From CAVVSQ01 sp963848825 (GTDB taxonomy: Bacteria > Planctomycetota > Planctomycetia > Gemmatales > Gemmataceae): DNA of 64,000 nucleotides. Both the position numbers and the translations under genes were made by a program. The stretch spans positions 1 to 64,000 of the forward strand of contig CAWKFA010000004.1 of NCBI GenBank assembly GCA_963848825.1, in the 5' to 3' direction. Position 1 is the stretch's first letter, and each line of letters begins with the position of its first letter. Below the pieces are notes generated by a model. That model was not told the origin of the DNA and searched no databases. It saw only the letters and a list, made by a program, of their open reading frames with translations. This document shows, one piece after another, positions 1-9,087 of this stretch.

Positions 1-1
1 C

Positions 2-490
2 ATCTACATGGCGTGCACGCTTTTACGTTTGGCACGCTTCAATGTCGAGAACACGCCCGATCCGGCCAGCCATAAACGCTTTCGCGGGCTGCCCTCCCCC
101 GCGGCGGCCGGTTGCCTGGCTTCGCTGGCCATTCTACGCGGCAGCTTTCCCGAGCGGCTCGCTCAAATCTGGACGGAAGGAGCCGTCGGGCCGGCACGCG
201 ACACGTTGATACGGCTGATTGAAGTTCTCGCCCCGGCCGGCGCCCTTATCGTCGCGCTCCTCATGGTCTCCAACGTGCCTTATCCGCATGTCACCAAGCA
301 AATCCTGCGTGGTCGCAGGCACGTCGGCCACCTGATCCAGGTGCTGCTGGGCTCCCTCATCATCGTCGTCATGCGCGAGCTATCGCTGTTCGTACTATTT
401 TGGGTATACGCGCTGGCGCTGCCGGCCCGCTACCTGCTTGTGAAAAACCTCCGCCGCGACACCGTGCCCACGGCCAGCACAACTCCATGA
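2..490 (+). CDS. pssA: CDP-diacylglycerol--serine O-phosphatidyltransferase, C-terminal part
   Basis: The gene enters from the left edge, so only the C-terminal ~160 residues are visible; the first in-frame Met at base 8 is internal. The fragment opens with a conserved RLARFN segment followed by the FRGLPSPAAAG motif, both typical of PssA of the CDP-alcohol phosphatidyltransferase family. Several hydrophobic segments follow, fitting an inner-membrane enzyme. PssA joins CDP-diacylglycerol and serine to give phosphatidylserine, the precursor of phosphatidylethanolamine. The next gene on the same strand starts 28 bases after the stop. The assignment rests on the motif region; the catalytic N-terminal half lies outside the window. 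Confidence 0.85.
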   Translation: MYMACTLLRLARFNVENTPDPASHKRFRGLPSPAAAGCLASLAILRGSFPERLAQIWTEGAVGPARDTLIRLIEVLAPAGALIVALLMVSNVPYPHVTKQILRGRRHVGHLIQVLLGSLIIVVMRELSLFVLFWVYALALPARYLLVKNLRRDTVPTASTTP

Positions 491-518
491 CCAGCGGCGC
501 GCTAGCCAGTTCGTTACT

Positions 519-2072
519 ATGTTCACCGGTTTGATTGAAGCCCTGGCGCCTGTCCACGCGGTTACCGTCGCGGGCCCAGGCCGCCTGCTTACCATCGCGC
601 TGCCGCGCATGGCCCAGGAGTTGACGCCCGGCGAAAGCGTGGCGGTCAACGGCGCCTGCCTTACCGTGGTGGAAACCAATGAGCATATCTTTTCATTTCA
701 GGCGGGCCCGGAAACGTTGCGTCTGACCAACCTGGGCGAGCTTCAGCCGGGCATGCAAGTCAACCTGGAACGATCCTTGAAAGTCGGTGACCGGCTTGGA
801 GGTCACATCGTCCAGGGGCATATCGATGGACTTGGCAGGCTCGAACAGCGCACGCGCCAGGGTGACTGGGAAACCCTCTGGTTTTCCTGTCCGCGCGACT
901 TAACCAGCCAGATGATACGCAAGGGATCGATCGCGGTGGACGGCATCAGCCTCACGCTGGTCGACGTGACGGCCGCCGGCTTCAGCGTCGCGCTGATTCC
1001 ACATACGTTGGCCATGACGAACCTGGGCTTCAGGCAGCCAGGAGAGACCGTAAACCTGGAAACGGACCTGTTTGGGAAATATGTCGTGAAATACCTGGCG
1101 GGAATCGCCCCGGCGCAAACCAGGGCCAACATATACAATAGTGTCATGCAGCACGAACCCGAAACACCTGTTCGCCAAACCCAAACCTATTTGCGCCACC
1201 TTTTTCAAGAACGTGGCTTACGTCCCAAGAATAAGTTAGGGCAAAATTTTCTCGTCGACCTCAACCTGGTCGATTTCATCGCCAAGAGTGCCGAGCTCAC
1301 TCGTCATGACATGGTGCTTGAAGTTGGCACCGGCACCGGCACCCTCACGGCCTTGCTGGCGGACCAGGCCGGGGCGGTACTGTCCGTGGAAATCGATGCC
1401 TCCTTCCACGAAATCGTTCAGGAAACGCTCGGCCGCCATGAGCACCTGCAATTTTTTCATGGCGACATTCTCAAAAACAAGAACCACCTGAATCCCTTCG
1501 TGATGCAGCGGTTGCGTGAGGGGCTCGCTCGTTTTCAGGGCAAGAACCTCAAACTCGTGGCCAACTTGCCCTATGCGGTCGCGACACCCGTGGTCACCAA
1601 CTTGATCCTCTCCGACCTGCCGATAGAACGGATGGTCGTCACGGTCCAGTGGGAAATCGCGGAACGGCTCATGGCCAGCCCGGGCAGCAAGGATTATGGG
1701 TCCCTCGCGATTCTGATGCAAAGCCTCGCGGACATCGAATTATTGCGCAAGCTCGCGCCGGCGGTCTTTTGGCCTCGCCCCCAGGTGGAGTCGGCCATTA
1801 TTCGCATTAAACCCAATGCCCAGAAGCGCAGTTTGCTACCCGACCCCATGTGCTTTCGGATTTTCCTGCGCGACCTCTATGCCCATCGCCGCAAGAATTT
1901 GCGCAGCGCGCTGGGAACCATGCCCAGTAAACCGATGGACAAGCCTGAAGTCGATCGCCGCCTGGCCGAGTTGGGTATCGACGGCAATTGCCGCGCGGAA
2001 ACCCTTGACCGCCATGTTCACCTGAAGCTTTGCCACGCTTTTGACTTTTTCCAAATAAAGCCGAGCGAATGA
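519..2072 (+). CDS. ribE-rsmA: Riboflavin synthase fused to 16S rRNA adenine dimethyltransferase (RibE-KsgA)
   Basis: One uninterrupted 517-residue frame carries two enzymes. Residues 1-~197 are riboflavin synthase alpha: an MFTGLIE start, two similar lumazine-binding halves, NGACLTV and GHIVQGHIDG in the first half and DGISLTLV in the second. After a ~15-residue linker, residues ~215-517 are RsmA/KsgA: KNKLGQNFL, the SAM motif VLEVGTGTGTLT, and the catalytic NLPY motif. The first makes riboflavin from dimethylribityllumazine; the second dimethylates two adjacent adenines near the 3' end of 16S rRNA. Met210 (base 1146) could be a separate start but has no Shine-Dalgarno sequence and no stop precedes it. 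Adjacent ribE and rsmA genes are plausible ancestors. In this indel-rich sequence a lost stop cannot be fully excluded. Confidence 0.88.
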   Translation: MFTGLIEALAPVHAVTVAGPGRLLTIALPRMAQELTPGESVAVNGACLTVVETNEHIFSFQAGPETLRLTNLGELQPGMQVNLERSLKVGDRLGGHIVQGHIDGLGRLEQRTRQGDWETLWFSCPRDLTSQMIRKGSIAVDGISLTLVDVTAAGFSVALIPHTLAMTNLGFRQPGETVNLETDLFGKYVVKYLAGIAPAQTRANIYNSVMQHEPETPVRQTQTYLRHLFQERGLRPKNKLGQNFLVDLNLVDFIAKSAELTRHDMVLEVGTGTGTLTALLADQAGAVLSVEIDASFHEIVQETLGRHEHLQFFHGDILKNKNHLNPFVMQRLREGLARFQGKNLKLVANLPYAVATPVVTNLILSDLPIERMVVTVQWEIAERLMASPGSKDYGSLAILMQSLADIELLRKLAPAVFWPRPQVESAIIRIKPNAQKRSLLPDPMCFRIFLRDLYAHRRKNLRSALGTMPSKPMDKPEVDRRLAELGIDGNCRAETLDRHVHLKLCHAFDFFQIKPSE

Positions 2073-2083
2073 GGATTCAAGTT

Positions 2084-3839
2084 ATGCGTAAGCTACTCGC
2101 GGCCGGCATGCTGCTCCTGGCGGCCTGGAATGCGCCCGTCCTGGGACAACAAACAATCAAAAAAGACGCCGAAGTAGCCTTCCCGCCGAAAGCCGCGGCC
2201 CGCCCAGGCGAATCGGGAGATGATCGAAAAACACTCGCCGACATGGGACTTGGAGTTACGGGCCCTGCCCTGCTCGAGTATTTCAAGCAGCCGCACGATC
2301 CCCGAGGCAGACTCCAAGAAAGTCGACACGCTCATCAAACAACTCGGCGACGACGACTTCACGGCACGCGAGCGGGCCTTTGACGGCTTATTGGATATCG
2401 GCCCAGGTGCCCTGTTGGGCATCAAGGAAGCGTCGAAAAATAAGGATGCGGAAGTCAGCCGCCGCGCCGACGAACTGCGTCACCTTATTGAAGCGAAGGC
2501 CGAGCCAGCGATACAGTCCGCCACGGCGCGTTTGATCGCCGAATTAAAGCCCCCCGGCGCGGCCCAGGTGCTGCTCAATTACCTTCCCTTCGCGGCGGAC
2601 CAACAGGTGGCCGACGAGCTCTGTCGAACCCTGAGCGCCGTTGCCCAACCGGGAGGCAAATTGGAGCCCCGTCTGCTCGAGGCGCTCGAAGACAAGGTGC
2701 CCATCAAAAGGGCCGCCGCCGGCGAGGCGATCGTCCGCGCCCGGCAACCGGACCAGCTGCCCAAGGCACGCAAGCTTTTGCAGGATCCCGAGCCGACCGT
2801 TCGTCTGCGCGTGGCCCTGGCGATGGTCCCGCTCAAGGAGCACGACATCCTCCCCGTGCTGGTGGACTTGCTGGGCAGCCTGAGTCCTGAACAGCTTTGG
2901 CCCGTGGAGGAAATACTGGTCAGGCTCGCGGGGGACAAAACGCCAGCCGTTTCCCTGGGCACCACCGAAGCAACGCGCAAACAATGTCGCGATGCCTGGA
3001 AGGCCTGGCTCGACAAGGAGGGGCAAAACATCAACCTGGCCCGGCTCGAAGAAGCCCAGGTCATGCTCGGCTATACCCTGATCGTCCAGACCAATCGGAA
3101 TGCCGGTATAGCGAATGGTGTCCGGCAAGCCGGCGCTGGCGAGGTATTGGAGCTTGATGCTGCCAAAAACCCCCGCTGGAAGTTCCCGGTCTCGACTTAC
3201 GCCGTCAACGCGCAGATTGTCAAAGTCGATGGTGCCGATCGCGTCCTCGTTGCCGAATACCAGGGGGGCAAAATTAGCGAACGGGACTTCAAGGGCGAGG
3301 TGCGCTGGGAAAAAGCTGTCGGCGGTAACCCTACTGGGGTGCAGCGGCTGGCCAACGGCAACACCTTCGTGGCCATGCCCAACAACCTCATTGAAATTGA
3401 CCGCACGGGCAAGGAAGTATTCAGCATGCCGCGGCAAAACAACGACATTTACCGTGCCCGCAAACTTCGTAATGGCGATGTCGTCTTTATCACCAACACC
3501 GGCGCCTATAGCCGGATCGACGGCAAGACCCAGAACGTGCTCAAAACCTTCAGCACCGTTGCCAACATTCCCTTACCCTTTGGCGGCATCGATGTGCTCC
3601 CCGACGGAGGCGTGCTTGTCGCCGACGCTCAGCAAAACCGCGTTGTGGAATACAACGCCGACGGCAAAGAAATGAAAAGTCTCCACGCGCAGTTTCCAAA
3701 TTCCGTGCTGCGCCTGCCCAACGGCCATACCCTGGTGACTTCCTACAACGCTCGCCGAATATCGGAGCTCGACGCCACCGGCCGTGAAACCTGGTTCCAC
3801 ATGGTTGAAGGCCAGCCTTTCATCGCCAGACGGCGGTAG
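2084..3839 (+). CDS. Secreted HEAT-repeat / beta-propeller protein (frameshifted)
   Basis: The N-terminus (MRKLLAAGMLLLAAW...) is a signal peptide. It is followed by a linker with the DRKTLAD-type segment common in planctomycete secreted HEAT proteins. Residues ~70-300 are HEAT-like helical repeats (VDTLIKQLGDDDF, VLVDLLGSL). The rest, ~330-585, is a propeller of NHL/PQQ-like strands (NGNTFVAMPNN, NGDVVFITNTG, LPNGHTLVTSYN). The frame changes at a C4 run at 2300-2303; removing one C joins ...YFKQPHDP to EADSKKV perfectly. The function is not known; such proteins are exported and probably bind other proteins. The start at 2084 is chosen because it begins the signal peptide, 12 bases after the ksgA stop. 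Confidence 0.75.
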
Positions 3840-3850
3840 GAAATGCATGA

Positions 3851-4320
3851 GTAGGGTGGCGTCGAGCGTACTCGCGCTGACCCACCGAAATACACGGTCA
3901 CGCTGAATTAACCGCCAAACACCGTGCCTGGATGACGACGACCATTGTGCTCGTTGAGGCCGTAGGGTGGCGTCGAGCGTACTCGCGCTGACCCACCGGA
4001 ATACACGTTCGCTCTGAATTAACCGCCAAAGCCGTTCCCTGGATCACCACCACCATTGTGTTTATTTCGGTGGGTCAGCGCGAGTACGCTCGACGCCACC
4101 CTACACAAACCGGCGGCGGGGAAGAATTGATCACCAAACGCCGCGCCCCGATCGCAACACCATTGTGTTTATTTTGGTGGGTCAGCGCGAGTACGCTCGA
4201 CACCACCCTACACAAACCAGCGGCGGGGAAGAATTGATCACCAAACGCCGTTCCCTCGGATTGCGAACATCATTGCGCCCATTTCGGTGGGTCAGCGCGA
4301 GTACGCTCGACGCCACCCTA
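3851..4320. repeat. Cluster of five hairpin repeats (RPT40 family), first cluster
   Basis: This gene-free stretch holds five copies of a ~40-bp element: forward at 3851-3890 and 3962-4000, inverted at 4065-4105, 4171-4211 and 4281-4320. The core contains CGAG-TACG-CTCG flanked by GGTGG and CCACC, so each copy can fold into a hairpin. Copies lie ~108 bp apart, and the spacers are also related (each has a GAATTRATC/ACCNCCAAA-type segment), so a ~108-bp unit has spread here. It lies between convergent genes. Short open frames that cross it are repeat shadows. Confidence 0.9.
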
Positions 4321-4346
4321 CGCGCCGCACATCATCGCGGCGTGGC

Positions 4347-6574
4347 TCAGGATGCGCGGATAACGACGATGGTGGCGTTATCCGTTGCTCCGCGCAAGTT
4401 CACCAGATTAAGTAAACGGCGGGCGGTTTCCTCGGCGGAATAGGCTGTCTCGCGCGTCATCATCTTTTCGAGATCGGTAAGAGGAATGTGGTTGGACAGG
4501 CCGTCCGAGCAGACGAGCACCCAGTCGCCACGCTTGAGCCTGGCTTGATAGACTCCCGGCTGAACCTCCGGCTGGCCTCCCAGCGCTTGCTGGAGCTCGT
4601 TCTTGCGTGGATGGTGTTCCGCCTCCCCCTCGGTGAGTTGGCCCAACTCCACCAGGCGGTTGACGAGCGTTTGGTCACGCGTGAGCTGCCGCAGGCGCCC
4701 TGGCTGAGATGGTAGGTACGGCTATCGCCGACGTGACCGACGACGACATGCTGATTGTCAACATACACGCATTCGGCGGTGCAACCCATGCCGCGACGAC
4801 CTTTGCCGCCGGGTGTGCGCGCTGCGGTATAAACCTCCTTGTTGGCGTGGCGGAGGGCGGCCGTGAGAACATCCTGATAGGCCTTGATATTGACCGGGCC
4901 GGCGGGTGGTTCCTTGCCCGCCAGGGCGGCAAAGATCGGTTGGGCGAGTAAGTATTTGCGCATCTCCTGGATCGCCAGCGCGGCGGCGACCTCACCGGCC
5001 TCATAGCCGCCCATGCCGTCACACAAAAGGACCATGGCATATTCCCACAAGTCATCTTGCCGGGCCTCGGTACCATGGAGAACAGCGAAGGCATCTTCAT
5101 TACCGGAGCGGACCATGCCCGTCGTCGTCCAGGCGGCGATGTCGAGGCGGACGTTGTCGAAATTACGCCGGCAAACATCGAGGGCCTTGATGAGCTCCGT
5201 AAACCCGCTGGGATCGACGCGGATGGCTTCGTCGGTGGGAAAGCGCGTATGCAGGTCACGCACGAATGTTTTGTTGAGTAGACGGAAAAAAAGCGGATGC
5301 ACGTCCGGAAAGCCTTCGTCGGTGATCTGCTTGGGCGTGAACTGCCGTTCGAAATTTTTATCTTCGAGCGGATGGTGCAGAAACTCCAGCGAATAGAGCA
5401 TGGCGCCAAAACTATAGAGGCCGGCGCGGGCGTCGGCGTCGATGGGATTAAGGATTAGCTCGGGAGCCGTATAAAGCGTGGCCTTGATGGACGGATTGGG
5501 CGGCAACGGCAATGGTAACAGCTCGGTCAAGTCGGCAATGACGGCGTTACCCTGCGCGGTCACCACGATGAGTTCCGGCCGAATTCCCTCGATGAGCCCA
5601 CCAGCCTTGTGCAGGCAATTCATGCCTTCGGCGATTTGCATGAGCCAGCCATAGCGGTGATTGGCGTCCGCTTCCGGTTCGTCCCAGGCGTCCCAGAGAC
5701 TTTTGCCCTGGGGACGCTCCTTGATCAGGTACTCGACGTTGCCGTCTTCGAAATAATCGATTACGGCGGGCAGTGCCGGGTGCCTGGCCTCCTCAAGCAA
5801 GCTTTTTTCACGGCTCAAACTTGGCCAGATAATGCTGCCCACCGGCGTGGCCATGGGCACGGACTCGTCGAAGCCGGGCAGGATTTCTTCCTCAATCTCC
5901 GCCACGGGAAGTGCCAGCGCCGGTTCCATGCCCCCCGCCTGGTAATTGCAAACAATGATCACGGGGACGGGAATGCCGCTGCCATGGTCCAGACCACGAT
6001 ATCGGCAAATGCCCTGGTTTTCGCTGAGTAGTTCGCCGAGTTCATAGCGGCCCTTGATACGGGCGGATGCATTGGGCATGTTGAAAACTCGTGACCTGGA
6101 CAAAGAAGAAGAGACGACGGCGACCGGGTCGCCGGCCTGAGGAAACATGAAACCACAATCGTCGCAATAATGATGCCCGGGTTTGCGGGCCGCTCCACAG
6201 GCGGCGCAAACCTGAGGTACCGTAGCCTCCAGCGCGGGCGGCGCCGGCTCACTCGCCAGAGCCGGCTGAACTGGTGCCGACTCTGACGCTGGTTCGATCA
6301 AGGGCTCGAGAGTCCCAGCGCTGTCCGGCTCCTGTCGCGTCTGGGAGCTGATAATGCCAGCTTCGCCGCTGTCGGGCGTTATTACGGGGCTTGCCAGCAG
6401 TATTTCGTCGGGAGCACCCGCCATCGGCGCCGTGGTGGGCGGCACTTCGGCCTGCGCGGGCTCGGCAGACGAGGGAGCTGCCTTCTCGTTGTCCGCGCCG
6501 GAGCCCATGGCGAATAGCCGTGCCCATAGGCCTCCTCCCTTCGGTGGTAGTCGATCTGCCATGTTTATTTCCAT
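4347..6574 (-). CDS. Zinc ribbon-pseudokinase-PP2C phosphatase (frameshifted)
   Basis: The N-terminal ~140 residues are acidic and proline-rich. A zinc ribbon (CAACGAA...YCDDCG) follows at ~142-161. Residues ~170-465 have a protein-kinase fold pattern ending in APE and a helix-F-like YSFG, but the catalytic HRD/N and DFG elements are replaced (IRPE, ADLTE), so this is probably a pseudokinase. From ~480 a PP2C domain follows: RSGNEDAF, CDGMGG, GHVGDSRTY, SDGL, DNATIVV, with the metal-binding Asp residues kept. One missing base near 4697 breaks the frame; adding it joins HLSQG to RLRQLTRDQT. It would dephosphorylate Ser/Thr targets, presumably those of the adjacent kinase. It is the last gene of the minus-strand signalling locus. 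Confidence 0.85.
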
Positions 6575-6624
6575 TGAGGGCCTGTCGCAACGGGATCAGG
6601 CCCACGTTTCGGACGGTCATTTAG

Positions 6625-6725
6625 TGCGTTCGAAAAAAAAGGGGTCAGACCCCCTCGATACCCTGCGAAAGCGTCGAAAACTCTGTTCGCTTCAAGGGGT
6701 CTGACCCCTTTTTTTTCGAGCGCTC
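6625..6725. repeat. Inverted-repeat element, type I (GGGGTCAGACCCC arms)
   Basis: A ~100-bp near-palindrome lies between the kinase stop and the phosphatase gene start. The arms read ...AAAAAGGGGTCAGACCCC and its complement, and the centre contains AACTCTGTTCGCTTCAA. Related copies lie at 42367, 58079 and 61377. The A-run/T-run flanks make it look like a bidirectional terminator. Confidence 0.9.
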
Positions 6726-8129
6726 TTAGCGAAGTCGATTGCCGCAGTGAATGCAACAGCGGGTACCCATGCGGTTGAACTTGCCGCACATGGCACAGGG
6801 CGCTGTTGGATCGGTTAATGGTTCCGCACATTTGGTGCAATAGGGAGTCCGAACTTTATTGGCGGTTTTACACTTCGGACACGGAATTTCCTTGGTAACG
6901 CGCTGCCTGTCGAGATCGTTTTTGATTTCCCTGGCGGAAAAATAACGGTCATTGACGTCTTCGGAGAGATTGATGCGGAGCAATTCAAAAAACCAGTGAT
7001 GTTGCGCTGGCCATGGCGACGTCGGTTCGGCGAGCTGGGTTTCCAGCTCCTTGGCGGTGTAAAAACCCTCGGGGGATTTGCCGGTTACCAGGTGGTATAA
7101 CGTGGCGGCCAGGGCGAACAGATCACTGCGCGCCTCAGGCTTGCCGACGATTTGCTCGGGCGGCGCGTAGCCTTCGGTATAAACGCGCGTTTTACCGGCG
7201 GTGCGTTCGCGGGCCGTTCGTCCCAGGTCGCGTGCCGTCCCAAAGTCGATCATCTTGATCGAGCGCTGATCATCCATGAGCATAATGTTATCGGGCTTGA
7301 GATCGCGGTGAATAATCGGCGGCGATTGCGTGTGCATCGTCGTGAGCACGTCGCAAATGCTCTTGGCCCACTCGATGACCTGGGGGATGGCGAACGGTTT
7401 GTTGTTGCTGTCCTCCATGATCTTGAGCAGGTCCTTGCCCCGAATGAACTCCATCACCAGGTGGGCGGTCTGGCCCTGGTGGATAAAGTCGAAGACGCGT
7501 GGCACGATGGGCACCACTTCCAGCGAGCGCAGGATCTCGGCTTCGCGGCGGAAAAAGTTGAGCCGTATCGCGAATTCTTGAGGATCGTCGCCCAGCATGT
7601 CCTTGATGGCGACGGCGCGATTGTTCTGTTTGGTGTCCGAGGCCAGATAGACAGCTCCGAAGCCCCCCTGCGCCAGCAGCTTGTCGAGCTTGTAACGGTT
7701 GTGGAGGAGAGTGCCGCCCGCCATGGGCAGCGCGTTGCCGCAGCGCCCACAAACCCGTTCGCCCGGCGGGTTGGCAACGCCGCACGCCGGGTTGACGCAC
7801 AAGTTAGGCGGGCCCTCCGGTTCGACAGACTCGCTTTGCAAAAGAAAGCCGCAATCCATGCAGGCGACAGCTCCCTCGAGGAGCGTCGAGCCGCAGGCGG
7901 GGCATTTGGTCGGCGTGGCGGGCGCGGTAGCGGCGACGCGCGCACCGTTGCCAGATTCAACTCCGGGGCTCGTTCGGGACGGTGTCGCGGCGGGCACCGG
8001 AATAAGCGGCACCGCGGCGGGCACGGCGAAAGGCTTGGCGCAGCCGGGACAGCGAACGGTCTTGCCCGCGGCATTATCCGGCACCTGCGTCGATTTCGTG
8101 CAGTGGGGACAGCGGATGACTTGCGGCAT
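6726..8129 (-). CDS. Zinc-ribbon Ser/Thr protein kinase
   Basis: A 467-residue active-looking kinase. A CxxC...CxxC ribbon sits at residues 7-30, two more ribbons at ~76-93 and ~111-130, and the kinase domain at ~145-405: glycine loop 154-159, VAIK lysine 176, HRDLKPDN from 274, DFG at 295, and an APPE motif. Two further zinc ribbons close the C-terminus (CPKC...CTKC and CAMC...CIHC). No transmembrane segment is seen, so it is cytoplasmic. The start at 8129 is supported by GGAAAG eight bases upstream, rather than the longer frame from 8165. It probably phosphorylates the vWA/FHA proteins of the same locus; that is inference from context. A type I inverted repeat separates it from the downstream phosphatase gene. 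Confidence 0.92.
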   Translation of the reverse strand: MPQVIRCPHCTKSTQVPDNAAGKTVRCPGCAKPFAVPAAVPLIPVPAATPSRTSPGVESGNGARVAATAPATPTKCPACGSTLLEGAVACMDCGFLLQSESVEPEGPPNLCVNPACGVANPPGERVCGRCGNALPMAGGTLLHNRYKLDKLLAQGGFGAVYLASDTKQNNRAVAIKDMLGDDPQEFAIRLNFFRREAEILRSLEVVPIVPRVFDFIHQGQTAHLVMEFIRGKDLLKIMEDSNNKPFAIPQVIEWAKSICDVLTTMHTQSPPIIHRDLKPDNIMLMDDQRSIKMIDFGTARDLGRTARERTAGKTRVYTEGYAPPEQIVGKPEARSDLFALAATLYHLVTGKSPEGFYTAKELETQLAEPTSPWPAQHHWFFELLRINLSEDVNDRYFSAREIKNDLDRQRVTKEIPCPKCKTANKVRTPYCTKCAEPLTDPTAPCAMCGKFNRMGTRCCIHCGNRLR

Positions 8130-9087
8130 AGGTTCTTTCCAAACAGACAAAGCTCGCCTGGCCAATCAGGCACTTTTTCGTGTCGCCTTTTCGTAAAAAC
8201 GAGAGCGCACTCTTGCCGATTCGAATGAGGTCGCCGGAACTGAGCGGCATACGGCCGCTGACCTTGCGCTCGTTCAAGAACGTACCCTCCGTGGCGGCGG
8301 CCTCCTCAAGAAAGTAGTGGCCCCCCTCGCGGACGATATGGGCATGAAGCCTGCCCACCGCGGCGTCCCCAAATAAAGGGATATCGACCCCTTCCGCCCG
8401 GCCGATGCTGGTTTTATCCTTGGCCAGGATCATTTCACGGCCGCTGCGGAAGCCGGCCTCTACCTTGATCCACGCCTCCTTCAGGATAACCTGTGCCAAT
8501 CCGACCAGCAAACCGATGCACATCCCGAGGGCCACAAAACCCATGGCCGTGGGACTCAAAAGCCAGTCGCCGCCATCGGGCTTGATCTTTTCCCACAAGA
8601 CACCGAGCAGCAACGCGATGCTGCCACCAAGGACGCCGCCGATGGTCCCGCCAAGGAACGTCTTGGTCGCTTTTTTGATGGCGTCCTGTTGGTTTTTGCC
8701 GTTTACCGTGCTCACCAGCAACTCGAAGGTGGCAATCGACACACCAATAAGTAGGCCGGTAAGCGTCCAGCCAAACACGAAGAAGACAGCGGCAAAACCG
8801 TAGAGCAAGCTGCCCACCAGGCCGCCAATCAACCCGCCGATGCCCCCGACCACGATGGCGACGCCCACCCGCATTATGATTTGGCCGACCTGCCGATACC
8901 CCGTGTTCCAGAGGCAATCGACCAGGCTCAGCCCCAGGGCCACGAGCAGCCCCAACATCATGCCACGTAAACCATCCCGGCCATGAACATTGGTCCCCGT
9001 ATCAATCAGGCGGCCGAGCGCCCACCCAAAAAAGGCGGACCAACCGCCGCACAGCGCGCAATAGTAAATGAACCGGCGAAACGACAT
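8074..9087 (-). CDS. Polytopic membrane protein with C-terminal FHA domain
   Basis: Residues 1-~210 contain about six glycine-rich membrane segments (GGIGGLIGGLVGSLLYG, GGTIGGVLGGSIALLLG). Residues ~225-310 form a forkhead-associated domain with the usual IGR, H (LHAHI) and FLNERKV features, which binds phosphothreonine. The frame runs 56 bases into the next gene; the last ~25 residues look unlike an FHA tail, so a frameshift near the true end is possible. It probably anchors phosphorylated partners of the kinase at the membrane. It resembles the protein at 16113-17058 in layout, and each follows a zinc-ribbon membrane protein or a DUF1080 gene in the same locus. Confidence 0.82.
   Translation of the reverse strand: MSFRRFIYYCALCGGWSAFFGWALGRLIDTGTNVHGRDGLRGMMLGLLVALGLSLVDCLWNTGYRQVGQIIMRVGVAIVVGGIGGLIGGLVGSLLYGFAAVFFVFGWTLTGLLIGVSIATFELLVSTVNGKNQQDAIKKATKTFLGGTIGGVLGGSIALLLGVLWEKIKPDGGDWLLSPTAMGFVALGMCIGLLVGLAQVILKEAWIKVEAGFRSGREMILAKDKTSIGRAEGVDIPLFGDAAVGRLHAHIVREGGHYFLEEAAATEGTFLNERKVSGRMPLSSGDLIRIGKSALSFLRKGDTKKCLIGQASFVCLERTYAASHPLSPLHEIDAGAG

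Noticed and set aside
2544..3437. Antisense frame (297 codons)
   Set aside because: Opposite the HEAT/propeller gene; composition is that of a GC-rich shadow and no motif is visible.
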